The position numbers and the translations under genes are program-made. From NCBI RefSeq assembly GCF_023910625.1, contig NZ_JAAVVW010000003.1:248001-312000 (forward strand): a stretch of 64,000 nucleotides of DNA, given 5' to 3'. Under the pieces are notes generated by a model, which saw nothing but the letters and a program-made list of their open reading frames with translations, was not told the origin of the DNA and made no database searches. Origin of the DNA: Limnohabitans sp. (GTDB taxonomy: Bacteria; Pseudomonadota; Gammaproteobacteria; Burkholderiales; Burkholderiaceae_C). Positions 20,861 through 29,382 of the stretch are shown here, in pieces (position 1 is the first letter of the stretch; every line of letters begins with the position of its first letter).

Positions 20861-21337
20861 TCAATGCAACTGTTCTGGTGCCTCCAAGGGCATGGGGTCG
20901 GAAACCAGCGCCTGCAAGGACTCCAGTTCTTCTTGCAGCAATTCGTCTTGTGGGTATTGGGCCAAGGCTTGCCGAGCTGCTTGCATGGCTTTGCCGGGTT
21001 CACACTGGCAGCGAAGCACGCGAATCAGGTGGCGCCAAGTCAAAGGGGTGACCGTATCGCCCTGGGCTTGCACCAATTTGTGCAGCAACTCTTCGGCACT
21101 GCTCCAATGTTGCTGAATTTCGGCCAGCAAAGCACTCATGGCCAAAATGTCTTCGCTCTCTGGATAGAGGCTTTGACCGGCCGCGGCCAAGGCGTTGGCC
21201 AGATCCATACGGTCGGTGGCCACCAGGTCAGCCATGGTCTGGCGGATCTCGGCGGCAGAAAAATGCGACACATCGCGCACATTCAGCAGCTGGCCAGTAA
21301 CGGCCTGCGACAGCATGGCTTGGTAGAGGGGGGTCAT
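20861..21337 (-). CDS. Unrecognised protein encoded upstream of fliC
   Basis: This 158-residue protein was not assigned to a family. It is alpha-helical with a repeat-like build (DRMDLANALAAAGQSLYPES, LPLTW-type helices, EPGKAMQAARQALAQYPQDE). That suggests a small TPR/type III secretion chaperone-like fold. The ATG at 21337 is preceded by AGGAG, which decides the start over an upstream in-frame Met. A perfect sigma54 promoter lies 71 bases upstream, and fliC follows on the same strand. A role in flagellin export or assembly is inferred from position only. Confidence 0.75.
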   Translation of the reverse strand: MTPLYQAMLSQAVTGQLLNVRDVSHFSAAEIRQTMADLVATDRMDLANALAAAGQSLYPESEDILAMSALLAEIQQHWSSAEELLHKLVQAQGDTVTPLTWRHLIRVLRCQCEPGKAMQAARQALAQYPQDELLQEELESLQALVSDPMPLEAPEQLH

Positions 21338-21407
21338 GTACAGGTCTCCTGAATAAGGGGGGCAATTGCTCGCTTGCGTTGTAGCGAAACCGAACTTGCC
21401 CTTTTCA

Positions 21408-21423
21408 AGCAAACCGCGTGCCA
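21408..21423 (-). promoter_or_regulatory. Sigma54 promoter before the unknown gene and fliC
   Basis: The minus strand reads TGGCACGCGGTTTGCT, with perfect TGGCAC and TTGC and GG-N10-GC spacing. A 16-bp palindrome lies 91 bases upstream. Confidence 0.85.
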
Positions 21424-21786
21424 GTTCTTCCTTGGCTGTTTGTGGACTTTTTTACGCTGTCAAGGCCAAAAATTGTTTTTTTCACGGGGCCTGGCAATCT
21501 GCTGTCGTTTGGGCGGCAAAAATTTGCCGGGTTCCATTCGGATTTGGAGCGCAGAGGCTGTGCAGACCCATCTGGTCAAAGGGGTGATGGGTTGGATCAG
21601 CTGGATCGGCAACGGCCCGCCGGACATGGGCGGGACTGAGCGCGTGGCTGGCACTGCTAGACAGCGCCGAATGAAAGGTTTTGGTTAAAAAGCCAGTGCT
21701 GCTTGCATCATGGATGACGCCTGATGATCAGCAACGCATTGTCGGCGGCCTGAACTGGCACGGCGTTGGCCAGCAGGTCGGCACAA
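21424..21786. other. Intergenic region between flagellin 2 and the fliC-linked promoter
   Basis: No convincing gene is seen here; short open frames in both strands lack codon bias and ribosome-binding sites. It contains the candidate enhancer palindrome at 21514-21529 and is otherwise unremarkable. Confidence 0.55.
21514..21529. promoter_or_regulatory. Candidate FlrC-type enhancer palindrome, copy 1
   Basis: CGGCAAAAATTTGCCG has perfect 7-bp arms around two bases. It is 91 bases upstream of the sigma54 promoter at 21408-21423. Two close copies lie at 24243 and 37524. Confidence 0.65.
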
Positions 21787-22626
21787 TCATCGCAGCAGGG
21801 CCAGCACGTACATGGGTTGCTGGTTTGCCTGCGACAGCATGGCCATACCGGCTTGGTCGAGGATCATGGACCTGGCCATTTCAGCCGTTGCTTGTGCGTA
21901 GTCCGTATCCAAAATGCGACTTCGTGAGGCACTGTTGTGCAGGGCAACGTTGCTGGCGTTTTCGGCTGCGTGGCTCAAGCGATTCATCATGGCCCCCCAT
22001 TTGCTTCTCTCGCCGTCAATTTGACGGATGGCCTCATCAATGGTGGCCAGACTGCCTTGAGCAGCCGACGCGGTATCAATGCGTGTGGAGCCGCTGGCGA
22101 GCACGGTCGTGATATCCCCGCTGTTGAGTGTGGCCAAAGGCAGGCTGATTGAATCAGCGCTGTTGGAGTTGACCTGAAAAGTAACCGTTCCACCCGATCC
22201 CGCATCGCCATCGAGTAACTTCATGCCGTTCCAGCTGGTGTTGCGGATGGTGTCACCCAGTTGCGTTTGTAAAGCTCTGAATTCGAGCTGGAGACCATCG
22301 CGTTCAGGTGTGTCGTTTGTCCCATTGGCCGAAAGAACAGCCATTTCGCGCATCCGCATCAGCATCATTGTGATCTGGCTGCTTGCTGCATCCGCAGTCT
22401 GAAGCATTGCAATGCCATCATTTGCATTTCGAATTGCCATATTGAGACTTCGAATTTGCGTTGTCATTTTGTTGCTGATGGCCAGACCAGAGGCATCGTC
22501 CGCAGCACAATGGACTTTTTGTCCTGTGTTGATTTGAACCATGGATTTGTCCAGCGTTTTTTGCGCATTGGACAAAGCCTGATGGGCTGCAATGGCGTTC
22601 ACGTTGGTGTTGACAACATTGCCCAT
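21787..22626 (-). CDS. Flagellin 2 (divergent, possible minor flagellin)
   Basis: The 279-residue flagellin has recognisable D0/D1 ends (N-terminal MGNVVNTNVNAIAAHQALSN; C-terminal SRSRILDTDYAQATAEMA and ANQQPMYVLALLR). It is unusual in the conserved N-terminal segment, with INTGQKVHCAADDASG where the other two read LSTG-K/S-R-INSA. The cysteine there is rare in flagellins. Its ATG at 22626 follows AGGAG. It lies downstream of flagellin 3 and past a strong terminator. No sigma28 or sigma54 element was found before it, so its expression may be low or separately controlled. Confidence 0.9.
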   Translation of the reverse strand: MGNVVNTNVNAIAAHQALSNAQKTLDKSMVQINTGQKVHCAADDASGLAISNKMTTQIRSLNMAIRNANDGIAMLQTADAASSQITMMLMRMREMAVLSANGTNDTPERDGLQLEFRALQTQLGDTIRNTSWNGMKLLDGDAGSGGTVTFQVNSNSADSISLPLATLNSGDITTVLASGSTRIDTASAAQGSLATIDEAIRQIDGERSKWGAMMNRLSHAAENASNVALHNSASRSRILDTDYAQATAEMARSMILDQAGMAMLSQANQQPMYVLALLR

Positions 22627-22718
22627 GGTTGAACTCCTGATTTGATCGATCTGCTCTCGCGAACCGGCTGAGCAGAGATGAGGCAGCCGATGCTTGAAAC
22701 TCACGGCTTGATCAGAAC

Positions 22719-22740
22719 AAAAAGCCCATCAGGGCTTTTT
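22719..22740. terminator. Terminator after flagellin 3
   Basis: AAAAAGCCC-ATCA-GGGCTTTTT is a perfect 9-bp stem with a tetraloop. It carries T-tracts on both strands and sits 26 bases beyond the flagellin 3 stop. It would end flagellin 3 transcripts before flagellin 2. Confidence 0.88.
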
Positions 22741-22765
22741 GTTTGTTTTGTTTATGTCAAGCTGA

Positions 22766-23584
22766 TCAACCCAAAAGTTTCAGGACCATTTGTGGCTGCT
22801 GGTTGGCCTGTGCGAGCATGGCCGTTGCTGCCTGAGCGATGATCTGGGTCCGAGCCAGTTCTGTGGTGGCCGTGGCGTAATCTGTATCCTGTATGCGGCT
22901 GCGTGATGCCGAAGTGTTTTGGGAGATGTTGGCCAGGTTATCGGCTGCGTATGTCAGACGGTTGACCATGGCCCCCATGGTGGAACGTGCGGTATCAACC
23001 AGACCAATGGCTGAATCAAGGGCTGTGAGGGCTGCTGTTGCACTGGTGACATCATCCACTTTTGAACTGGCCACACCCAAAGTGGTTGTGTCAAGTTTGG
23101 ACATTGTCCAGGTCATGGTTTCCGAGGAGTTTGCGCCAACCTGGAAATCGGTGCTGGAGACTGAGCTGTCGATCACGGCAGTGTTGTTCCATTTTGTGTT
23201 TGCAGCAATGTCTGAAATCTGAGAGACAAGCTCCGTGAATTCAGCATCGAGGGATGCGCGATCGTCTGCGTCGTTGTAAGTGCCGTTGGCAGACTGCACT
23301 GCCAGTTCACGCATGCGCTGCAGCATGTTGGTGATTTCTTTGGTGGCTCCTTCCGCTGTCTGAATCATCGAGATGCCGTCGTTTGCATTGCGAACCGCTT
23401 GGTTCAAGCCGCGGATTTGTGCGGTCATCTTGTTTGCAATTCCCAAGCCGGTCGCATCGTCAGCAGCGCTATTGATCCGGCTGCCGGTGGAGAGTTGCTC
23501 CATCGCCTTGTTCATGGAACGGTTGTTGATGGTCATGGCGTTTTGTGCCACAAGGGATTTCACGTTGGTGTTGATAACTGACAT
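22766..23584 (-). CDS. Flagellin 3
   Basis: This compact 272-residue flagellin has full D0/D1 ends (MSVINTNVKSLVAQNAM, LSTGSRINSAADDATGLGIA; SRSRIQDTDYATATTELA, ANQQPQMVLKLLG) and a short central domain. It has its own sigma28 promoter (23692-23718), an approximately 100-base leader able to fold (GGCAGG/CCTGCC at 23621-23650) and its own terminator. It is thus an independent late unit and a likely major flagellin. Confidence 0.95.
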   Translation of the reverse strand: MSVINTNVKSLVAQNAMTINNRSMNKAMEQLSTGSRINSAADDATGLGIANKMTAQIRGLNQAVRNANDGISMIQTAEGATKEITNMLQRMRELAVQSANGTYNDADDRASLDAEFTELVSQISDIAANTKWNNTAVIDSSVSSTDFQVGANSSETMTWTMSKLDTTTLGVASSKVDDVTSATAALTALDSAIGLVDTARSTMGAMVNRLTYAADNLANISQNTSASRSRIQDTDYATATTELARTQIIAQAATAMLAQANQQPQMVLKLLG

Positions 23585-23691
23585 GGTCTTACTCCTTGAC
23601 GAGGTTTATTTCAAAAGGTTGGCAGGAACCCGAAGGGAGTAGGACCTGCCTGGTTTTACAGAAAATCTGGTTTGAATCTCTGTTACTTGAT

Positions 23692-23718
23692 GATTCGGAA
23701 GCTGTAGAAGAAGCTTTA
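23692..23718 (-). promoter_or_regulatory. Sigma28 promoter of flagellin 3
   Basis: The minus strand reads TAAAGCTT-N11-TCCGAATC, with the 15-nt TAAA-to-CCGA spacing shared by the other FliA-type sites here. Confidence 0.7.
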
Positions 23719-23739
23719 GCACTTGTGCAGTTTTTTTAA

Positions 23740-24108
23740 TCAGGATTTGCCGTCTTGCAGCAGTCCTTTTATGTCATCCAGGTTGTGCGCCACGCGCAAG
23801 GCCACTTCGCTGGGGATCTGGCGTACCACTTCGCCTTCGAGGTTTTTTACCGTTATGACCACCTTCCTGGCTATGTCGTCCACACTGAAACTCAGGGCGC
23901 GGCTGTTGCGCTGCATTTGTTTGTTCAGGTGTTCGGTGGCCTCTTGCAGGATGCGTCGGGCCTCCTGCGGGTCGGGTTTGTTTTCCTCCGCTGGTTTGGC
24001 TTGTGCCGGGGCTTGTGGTCGAAGCTGTACGTCTGCTGAACCTGCAGCGGGCATGGCAGCACCCATGACAGGGGCTGTGGAGGCGCGGGTTTGGATGTCG
24101 TTGCTCAT
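23740..24108 (-). CDS. flaG: FlaG family protein
   Basis: The 122-residue protein has a Pro/Ala-rich N-terminal half and the FlaG domain at about 55-120 (LNKQMQRNSRALSFSVDDIA, VVITVKNLEGEVVRQIPSE). FlaG proteins influence filament length in polar flagella. The open frame extends further upstream, but homology and the ATG at 24108 fix the start. It lies between flagellin 3 and fliD, with both a sigma28 site and a sigma54-like site upstream. Confidence 0.88.
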   Translation of the reverse strand: MSNDIQTRASTAPVMGAAMPAAGSADVQLRPQAPAQAKPAEENKPDPQEARRILQEATEHLNKQMQRNSRALSFSVDDIARKVVITVKNLEGEVVRQIPSEVALRVAHNLDDIKGLLQDGKS

Positions 24109-24144
24109 GGCATGGTCCTTGGTCTGGCCCCCGCTGACAGTCCT

Positions 24145-24160
24145 GGCCAGTGGTGTGCCA
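24145..24160 (-). promoter_or_regulatory. Sigma54-like promoter of flaG
   Basis: The minus strand reads TGGCACACCACTGGCC. The -24 is perfect and GG-N10-GC is kept, but the -12 is TGGC instead of TTGC. A palindrome lies 83 bases upstream, the same distance as at flgB. Confidence 0.5.
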
Positions 24161-24197
24161 CTCATGCGGCTCAGCAATTTGGAGGGGGTGTCAACAT

Positions 24198-24224
24198 GAT
24201 TCGGACGCTGAGCCTGAGGCTTGA
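24198..24224 (-). promoter_or_regulatory. Sigma28 promoter of flaG
   Basis: The minus strand reads TCAAGCCT-N11-TCCGAATC. The -10 is identical to that of flagellin 3. It lies about 90 bases before flaG. Confidence 0.7.
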
Positions 24225-24242
24225 GCACCTTTTGGCAAAAAG

Positions 24243-24258
24243 CGGCAAGAATTTGCCG
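24243..24258. promoter_or_regulatory. Candidate FlrC-type enhancer palindrome, copy 2
   Basis: CGGCAAGAATTTGCCG differs from copy 1 at one base. It lies 83 bases upstream of the sigma54-like element of flaG. Confidence 0.6.
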
Positions 24259-24454
24259 TTGGGTTTGGCTTTGATGGTTTTTTCGGAACCGACGGCTCGC
24301 CATGCATGGCGTCCATTCGGGGCGAGTTCACCGGCTATCGTTGCCAAACATCCACAGCAGCTTGACCGCCTAGGGGCCCATGCTTTGGTTATGCGGTGGA
24401 TGTTTGAGATGTTCCCTGGCAATGACGCACAACACTTGGCAGGTGTTGACGAGA

Positions 24455-25855
24455 TCAGTTGCTGTAGGCTTTCATCATGCTTTCAAAGGTTCCTTTGAGG
24501 CTTTCGCGCATGCTGTTGCTGTTGCCCACAATGCTTTCCATCACGCTGAACTGATTCATGTAGCGGGTCATCAGCTTTTCCATACGCTCGTCGAGCAGGA
24601 TCAGATCTTCTTTGTATTTGGCAATTTGGGTGGTCGCACTTTTGCTTTTGGTGTCAATCAAGCCAGTCGATAGCAGCATTTTTTCAATGCTGTTGATGGC
24701 ACCGCCTGCCAAACCTGCAGGTGCAGTGCTGTAGATGCTTTGGTTGTTGGTGCCGGCGCTGAACATGGTGGATACTTCGCTGAAGTTGTTTTGCAGGGCC
24801 GTATCGAGCTTGTCTTCATTCAGGGTGAGTTTGCCAAATCGGTCGATGCTCAGCCCCACATCACGCGCGGCCTTGATGGTGGTGCCAGGGGTGGACGAGT
24901 TGTTGGTGATCATGCCGCGCACCTGGCTGCGCACACTTTGCAGCAGACTGTCGCCGCTCAGGGCACCGCCAAATTCTTCCACTTCGCTGGTGCTGTCGCC
25001 CAGAATTCTCAGGGTTTCTTCAAAGTCGTTGTAAGCGGTCACCAGGGCCTGGATGTTGTCCTTGATGCTTGCTGTGTTTCGGTTCAGATCGAGTCGTGCT
25101 GCGCCTGTACTGTTGGCGTACAGGTCCAGGGTGACGCCATCGATCACGTCGTTAATGGTGTTGCTGCTACGACTGACTTCCAGGCCGTTGACTTTGAATC
25201 GGGCGTTGGCGGCGGTTTGCAAGGCGTTGGTAAAGCCCACTTCGGCCACAGCCGAGCCGGTGCCGTCGTCGCTGGTCAGGCTGAAGTTTTGAGCCTCCCC
25301 GGTTTCGCCCGTCACGACGACGTTGTAAGCACTGCCAGTGTTGATGAGTTGTGCCGTCACGCCCAACTTGGCACCGTTGATCGCGCTGACCAGGCCAGTC
25401 GGCGTGGCCGTGGTGACGTCGATGGATCCTTTGCTCACGCCGCCAATGCTCAACTTCAGCGTGAAGGCAGCTCCACCATTGAGGCTGGTAGCCCGGTCAG
25501 CAAAGTTGCTGCTGGCCGTGCGTTGGGCCAGCGCTGTTTGCAGCACCTCGATGCTGTAGCTTCCCGCTTCGGCTGATGGGCCGGCGCTGACGCCAAATGC
25601 CGCAGGTTGCGTGTTGCTGGGTTGGATGGAGCTGAAATCGTTGGCATCGTTGAGTTTGCCAAAAGCGGTTTTCAGCGTAGAAAGGGCGTATTTGATGGCG
25701 CTGTAGCCGCTGATGCGCGCTTCTGACTGGGTGATTTTGGTTTCGATGCGCTCTTTTTTGGGCGTTTTTTCGGCATCCACCAGACTTTGGGCGAGACTCT
25801 TCACGTCGATGCCGGAGCCGGCGCCGAGGGTGTTGACAATGCTGCTGGTGGCCAT
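24455..25855 (-). CDS. fliD: Flagellar filament cap FliD
   Basis: The 466-residue protein has the FliD N-terminal domain (IVNTLGAGSGIDVKSLAQSLVDAEKTPK) and C-terminal domain (coiled segment TTQIAKYKEDLILLDERMEKLMTRYMNQF near the end). It caps the growing filament and folds exported flagellin. A sigma28 promoter precedes it. The usual partner fliS is not adjacent. Confidence 0.95.
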   Translation of the reverse strand: MATSSIVNTLGAGSGIDVKSLAQSLVDAEKTPKKERIETKITQSEARISGYSAIKYALSTLKTAFGKLNDANDFSSIQPSNTQPAAFGVSAGPSAEAGSYSIEVLQTALAQRTASSNFADRATSLNGGAAFTLKLSIGGVSKGSIDVTTATPTGLVSAINGAKLGVTAQLINTGSAYNVVVTGETGEAQNFSLTSDDGTGSAVAEVGFTNALQTAANARFKVNGLEVSRSSNTINDVIDGVTLDLYANSTGAARLDLNRNTASIKDNIQALVTAYNDFEETLRILGDSTSEVEEFGGALSGDSLLQSVRSQVRGMITNNSSTPGTTIKAARDVGLSIDRFGKLTLNEDKLDTALQNNFSEVSTMFSAGTNNQSIYSTAPAGLAGGAINSIEKMLLSTGLIDTKSKSATTQIAKYKEDLILLDERMEKLMTRYMNQFSVMESIVGNSNSMRESLKGTFESMMKAYSN

Positions 25856-25904
25856 GGTGCTGAATTGTGTTGTGTTGAGGGTTCAAAAAAGTCGCTTGTC
25901 GAAA

Positions 25905-25931
25905 GTATCGGCGCGAAGCGTCAACACTGAA
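25905..25931 (-). promoter_or_regulatory. Sigma28 promoter of fliD
   Basis: The minus strand reads TTCAGTGT-N11-GCCGATAC, about 50 bases before the fliD start. The -10 matches the consensus at seven of eight bases. Confidence 0.7.
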
Positions 25932-25945
25932 GGCTGTGCGCAGAA

Positions 25946-26860
25946 TCAGCCCCGGATGTAATCAAAAAGTGACAGGCCGGAGATTTTGGCAAAGCTGCCC
26001 ATGGCCGCTTCGAGTCCCATGATTTCCAGGTTCATGCGGGTGATGGCCTCCCTGTAGTCCAGGTCTTCTATGTCTGACAGGGTGGATTTGATGCGAAGTT
26101 GCGTCTCTTCAAGCACGTCTTTTTGGGCAATCAGCACCTGCTGGTCCGAGCCGTTTTGCGCTTGTGACAGCGTCAAGGTGTTGTGCATTTGGGTCAGGTC
26201 GGCAATGCCGCGCTGAATGCCATGGCTTTGGCTGTGCTCTGTGGCGTGGATCATGTCGTCCAGCGCGTCAAAAAAATCAACAGGTGACCCGTCGTCCCGG
26301 ACGACGCGGTTGTACACATCGGTGCCCGCACGGGTCAATTGAACCGAACGCTCCACGTCCACTGGGATGCGTATCCCGGTTTGATCACCTTGGTAGAGCA
26401 CTTGGCCAGAGCCGTTTTCGGCAAAAGCGGGGGTCTTGACCCGTGTGCCCGCAAACAAATAGTTGCCGCTGTCATCTTGGCTATTGCCCAGGCTCAGGAG
26501 TTGGTCACGCAGGGCTTTCATTTCGACGGCCATGACTTTTCGGTCATCGGGTGCCAATGTCGCGTTGGCCGCTTGCAAGCCGAGCTCTTTGAGTCGAATC
26601 AAGAGGTCATTGGAGGCCGACAAGGCCGTTTCTTCAGCAGCGAAACGTCGTATGGCCACGTCGAGCGTGCGAATGTGGCCATTTTGCCGCTCCACTTCGC
26701 CCTTGAGACGCAGGATCGCGGTGGCCTGGTCGGGAGCCGCACTCGGAGACAGAATTTTTTTGCCCGTGGTCATCTGGGCTTGGGTGGTGGTCAGTTTGTT
26801 TTGGGTGGTGCTCATGCGCTCAGTGGCGCGATCAAACATGAATGAGGTGGAGATTTTCAT
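25946..26860 (-). CDS. flgL: Hook-filament junction protein FlgL
   Basis: The 304-residue flagellin-like protein has N-terminal MKISTSFMFDRATERMSTTQ and KKILSPSAAPDQATAILRL, and C-terminal LDYREAITRMNLEIMGLEAAMG. It joins the hook-side junction zone to the filament. The homology-supported ATG is at 26860, twelve bases before the flgK stop; an upstream ATG (26875) would overlap flgK. It is last in the flgB-L operon. Confidence 0.94.
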   Translation of the reverse strand: MKISTSFMFDRATERMSTTQNKLTTTQAQMTTGKKILSPSAAPDQATAILRLKGEVERQNGHIRTLDVAIRRFAAEETALSASNDLLIRLKELGLQAANATLAPDDRKVMAVEMKALRDQLLSLGNSQDDSGNYLFAGTRVKTPAFAENGSGQVLYQGDQTGIRIPVDVERSVQLTRAGTDVYNRVVRDDGSPVDFFDALDDMIHATEHSQSHGIQRGIADLTQMHNTLTLSQAQNGSDQQVLIAQKDVLEETQLRIKSTLSDIEDLDYREAITRMNLEIMGLEAAMGSFAKISGLSLFDYIRG

Positions 26861-26871
26861 GAGAGCCTTCC

Positions 26872-29382
26872 TCAACGGATTTGCAGGATGCTGTCAAACA
26901 GTGACATCGCTGTTTGCATCACTTTGGCATTGGCCTGGTAGGCCTGCTGGAAACGCACCAGCGCAGAGGCTTCTTCGTCCAGGCTCACTCCGCTGATGCC
27001 GTCACGGGCTTCTTGTGCTTGGCGGTAGACCACTTCCAGTGCTTGCTCCGCAATTGCGGCTTGCCTGGCCACGTTGCCGACTTGGTTCACCCGTTCAATG
27101 TAGGCATCGGTGAGGGTCATGCCGCTTGGCGTCAGGCCTTGACTTTCCAGGGCCACCAGGGCCAGCATCGTCTCGTTGTTGCCAATGCCATCGTGGTTGC
27201 CATCGATCGTGAATTCGTCACCTTGCTTGGGCGCGGTGGAAAACTCCAGTTTCAGGCCCCGGTAACTCAGGCTGGATGTGGTCGATAGGGGATCAGGCAC
27301 CAGGGTGCGCTCGGCCAGAACCGACTGGGTCCGGTTGTCGATGATTTTGTATTGGGTGTTGCTGGTGAAGCTGACCTTGAGTTGAGAGGCTCGCAGTGCT
27401 TGCTTCATGTCGCCTGCGATGTCGGAAAATTGGGCCTGCACACTCACACTGCTGCTGGTGGCGGCTGCGGGGATGGCGGAGTCGGTCACAAAGACCAGCA
27501 GGTCGTCAGGCGTCGCGCCTTCGATGCTGAGGGTGGTGTTAAAACCCAGACGCTGCAAGTCAGAGGGGGTGCCATGGGCACCCAGTCCCAGACGGATGTC
27601 TTGGGTGGTGTTGCTGGTCGGGCGGCTGAGCACCAGTTTGCCATCCAGCACGGAAGCGGTGATGCGGCTGGCCACCGGTTGGTTGCTGGTGGCGGTGTTG
27701 AGCCAGTTGACGACCGAGGCCAAAGTCAGCGGCCCGCTCAGTGCGGGCAGGTTTTGGTCATTCAACTGAAAGGTATTGGCGGCGATCGGATCGGCGGAGT
27801 CCACGAAGGTGTTGCCAGTCAGCTTGGCGGCCAAGGCCAGCGGGGCCTGTGCTTCGCCCGTGGTGGCGTTGAATTGCTGCACCATGCTGACGCTGGCTTT
27901 GGCACCCATGAAAATGTCTATGCCCAAATAGGTGGCAGGCGTTTTGCCATTCAGGGTTTGGGTGCTGTAGGTGGCGCCGACCTCCATGCCATTGCCGGCT
28001 TTGACCATCAGGCCTTGTTGGGTGTCGTTCAATGCAGAGCCGATCAGGTGACGACCATCGCGGGTCAGCACTTGCAGGCTTTGGCCTGGCCCTGGCGTTT
28101 GCAAGGTCAGGTCCAAACTTTGTGTGCCCATCGGGATCAGACCCAGGCTGGTGAAGCCTTGGCTGGCCTCAATGGTCACGCTGGGCAGGGTGGAAATTTG
28201 CGGTGCTCTGGCCAGAGCGAGGTCGCCAAGCAATTGCGTAGGGCCCTGAAAAATAGGCTGCGCGTAGGCCACCCGGGCTTGTGCGGTGCCGCTGTTGAGC
28301 GGGTTGTCAATGACCCGAAATTGGCCTGCGGCTGCGACCTGGCTGGCATCCTGGAGCAAGAGCTGGATGCCCGAGGCTTTACCAGCTTTTTCTGTAGCAA
28401 AGCCAAACAGGTCGTCTCCCAGTTGGCCCTTGGCATCGACCCCATCACGGTGTACCTGGTTGACGGCCATGACCGTTACAGCTGACAGGTTGTCCAGAGA
28501 ATCGCTGGCTGGTTGGAGCACCTGGTCGCGAAAGCTCATTGCACCGCCAATTTTTCCGCTGGTGATGGCGGGCATGGTTTCGGGTTTTCCGTAAGGGTCG
28601 ATGATAAATTCGAGCCTGCCGGGATCGATGATCGAGGACAGGACGTTGATGGCGCGCGATGTGGTTTGGCTGACCAGAATGCCTTGGTTCAAGGTGTCGC
28701 CCACGCTGACGATGACAGCACCGTTTGATTCAAAACGTGTCTTGATCGCAACCAAGCTGGATAACTCCCGCAGCAACGAGTCGCGTTGGTCCAGCAGCTC
28801 GGAAGGTTGGCTCGCTTGCAAGCTGTGTTTGGCCATTTGCTTGTTCATTTGGGCCAACTGAGCACTCAAGGCATTGATTTGGCCCACATCGGTCTCGACC
28901 GCTTGGCGGCTCTCCTTATCCAATAAATCGAACTGACCAGCCAGTTGGCGAAAGCGGGTGGCCAGGCCATCGGCGTCGCGCAAAAAGATGTTGCGCGAGA
29001 CGACCGAAGCCGGGTCGGTGGCCAGGTCGCGTGCCGATTCAAAAAAAAGGTTCATCGCCGTGGTCAGGCCAATGCTCTCGTCGCCCATGATGTCGATCAG
29101 TCGATTGACGTAGGACAGCAGTGGTTTTTGGCTTTGCAGGTCGCTGTTGCTGTTGCGCAGGTTCGATTCAACAAATGCATCGTATTTGCGTTGCACCGCA
29201 TCAAAGTGTGTGCCCGTGCCCAGATAGATGTTGCCGATTTGACGCGGCAGGTTGGCCGTGAGAGAGACGTCCTGGCGGCTATAGCCGTCGGTGTTGACGT
29301 TGGCGATGTTATTGGACACCGTGGCCAATGCCCGCTGGTAGGCGGTGACACCGGAGCTGCCAATGCTCAGCAGATCACTCAT
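26872..29382 (-). CDS. flgK: Hook-filament junction protein FlgK, enlarged
   Basis: The 836-residue protein has the FlgK N-terminal rod-type motif (SSGVTAYQRALATVSNNIANVNTDGYSRQDV) and a conserved C-terminus (SGVSLDEEASALVRFQQAYQANAKVMQ). It is about 290 residues longer than E. coli FlgK, the extra sequence being in the central exposed domains (about 350-750). Its start overlaps the flgJ stop by four bases. Confidence 0.95.
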   Translation of the reverse strand: MSDLLSIGSSGVTAYQRALATVSNNIANVNTDGYSRQDVSLTANLPRQIGNIYLGTGTHFDAVQRKYDAFVESNLRNSNSDLQSQKPLLSYVNRLIDIMGDESIGLTTAMNLFFESARDLATDPASVVSRNIFLRDADGLATRFRQLAGQFDLLDKESRQAVETDVGQINALSAQLAQMNKQMAKHSLQASQPSELLDQRDSLLRELSSLVAIKTRFESNGAVIVSVGDTLNQGILVSQTTSRAINVLSSIIDPGRLEFIIDPYGKPETMPAITSGKIGGAMSFRDQVLQPASDSLDNLSAVTVMAVNQVHRDGVDAKGQLGDDLFGFATEKAGKASGIQLLLQDASQVAAAGQFRVIDNPLNSGTAQARVAYAQPIFQGPTQLLGDLALARAPQISTLPSVTIEASQGFTSLGLIPMGTQSLDLTLQTPGPGQSLQVLTRDGRHLIGSALNDTQQGLMVKAGNGMEVGATYSTQTLNGKTPATYLGIDIFMGAKASVSMVQQFNATTGEAQAPLALAAKLTGNTFVDSADPIAANTFQLNDQNLPALSGPLTLASVVNWLNTATSNQPVASRITASVLDGKLVLSRPTSNTTQDIRLGLGAHGTPSDLQRLGFNTTLSIEGATPDDLLVFVTDSAIPAAATSSSVSVQAQFSDIAGDMKQALRASQLKVSFTSNTQYKIIDNRTQSVLAERTLVPDPLSTTSSLSYRGLKLEFSTAPKQGDEFTIDGNHDGIGNNETMLALVALESQGLTPSGMTLTDAYIERVNQVGNVARQAAIAEQALEVVYRQAQEARDGISGVSLDEEASALVRFQQAYQANAKVMQTAMSLFDSILQIR

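Larger units (their letters stand above)
24109..24454. other. Regulatory gap between flaG and fliD
   Basis: No gene is supported in these 346 bases. The gap holds a sigma54-like element (24145-24160), a sigma28 element (24198-24224) and the second enhancer palindrome (24243-24258), all oriented for flaG. The remaining approximately 195 bases show nothing recognisable. Confidence 0.6.

Noticed and set aside
21054..21080. Possible sigma28 site inside the gene before fliC (CAAATTGG-N11-GGCGATAC)
   Set aside because: Intragenic, weak -35, and about 250 bases from fliC; not enough to call.
21514..21529. Reading the palindrome copies as sigma54 promoters
   Set aside because: GG and GC are nine bases apart in all three copies, one short of the strict spacing; genuine elements with N10 lie 83-91 bases away.
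24171..24422. Small minus-strand open frame between flaG and fliD
   Set aside because: It overlaps the flaG promoter elements and shows no codon bias or start signal.
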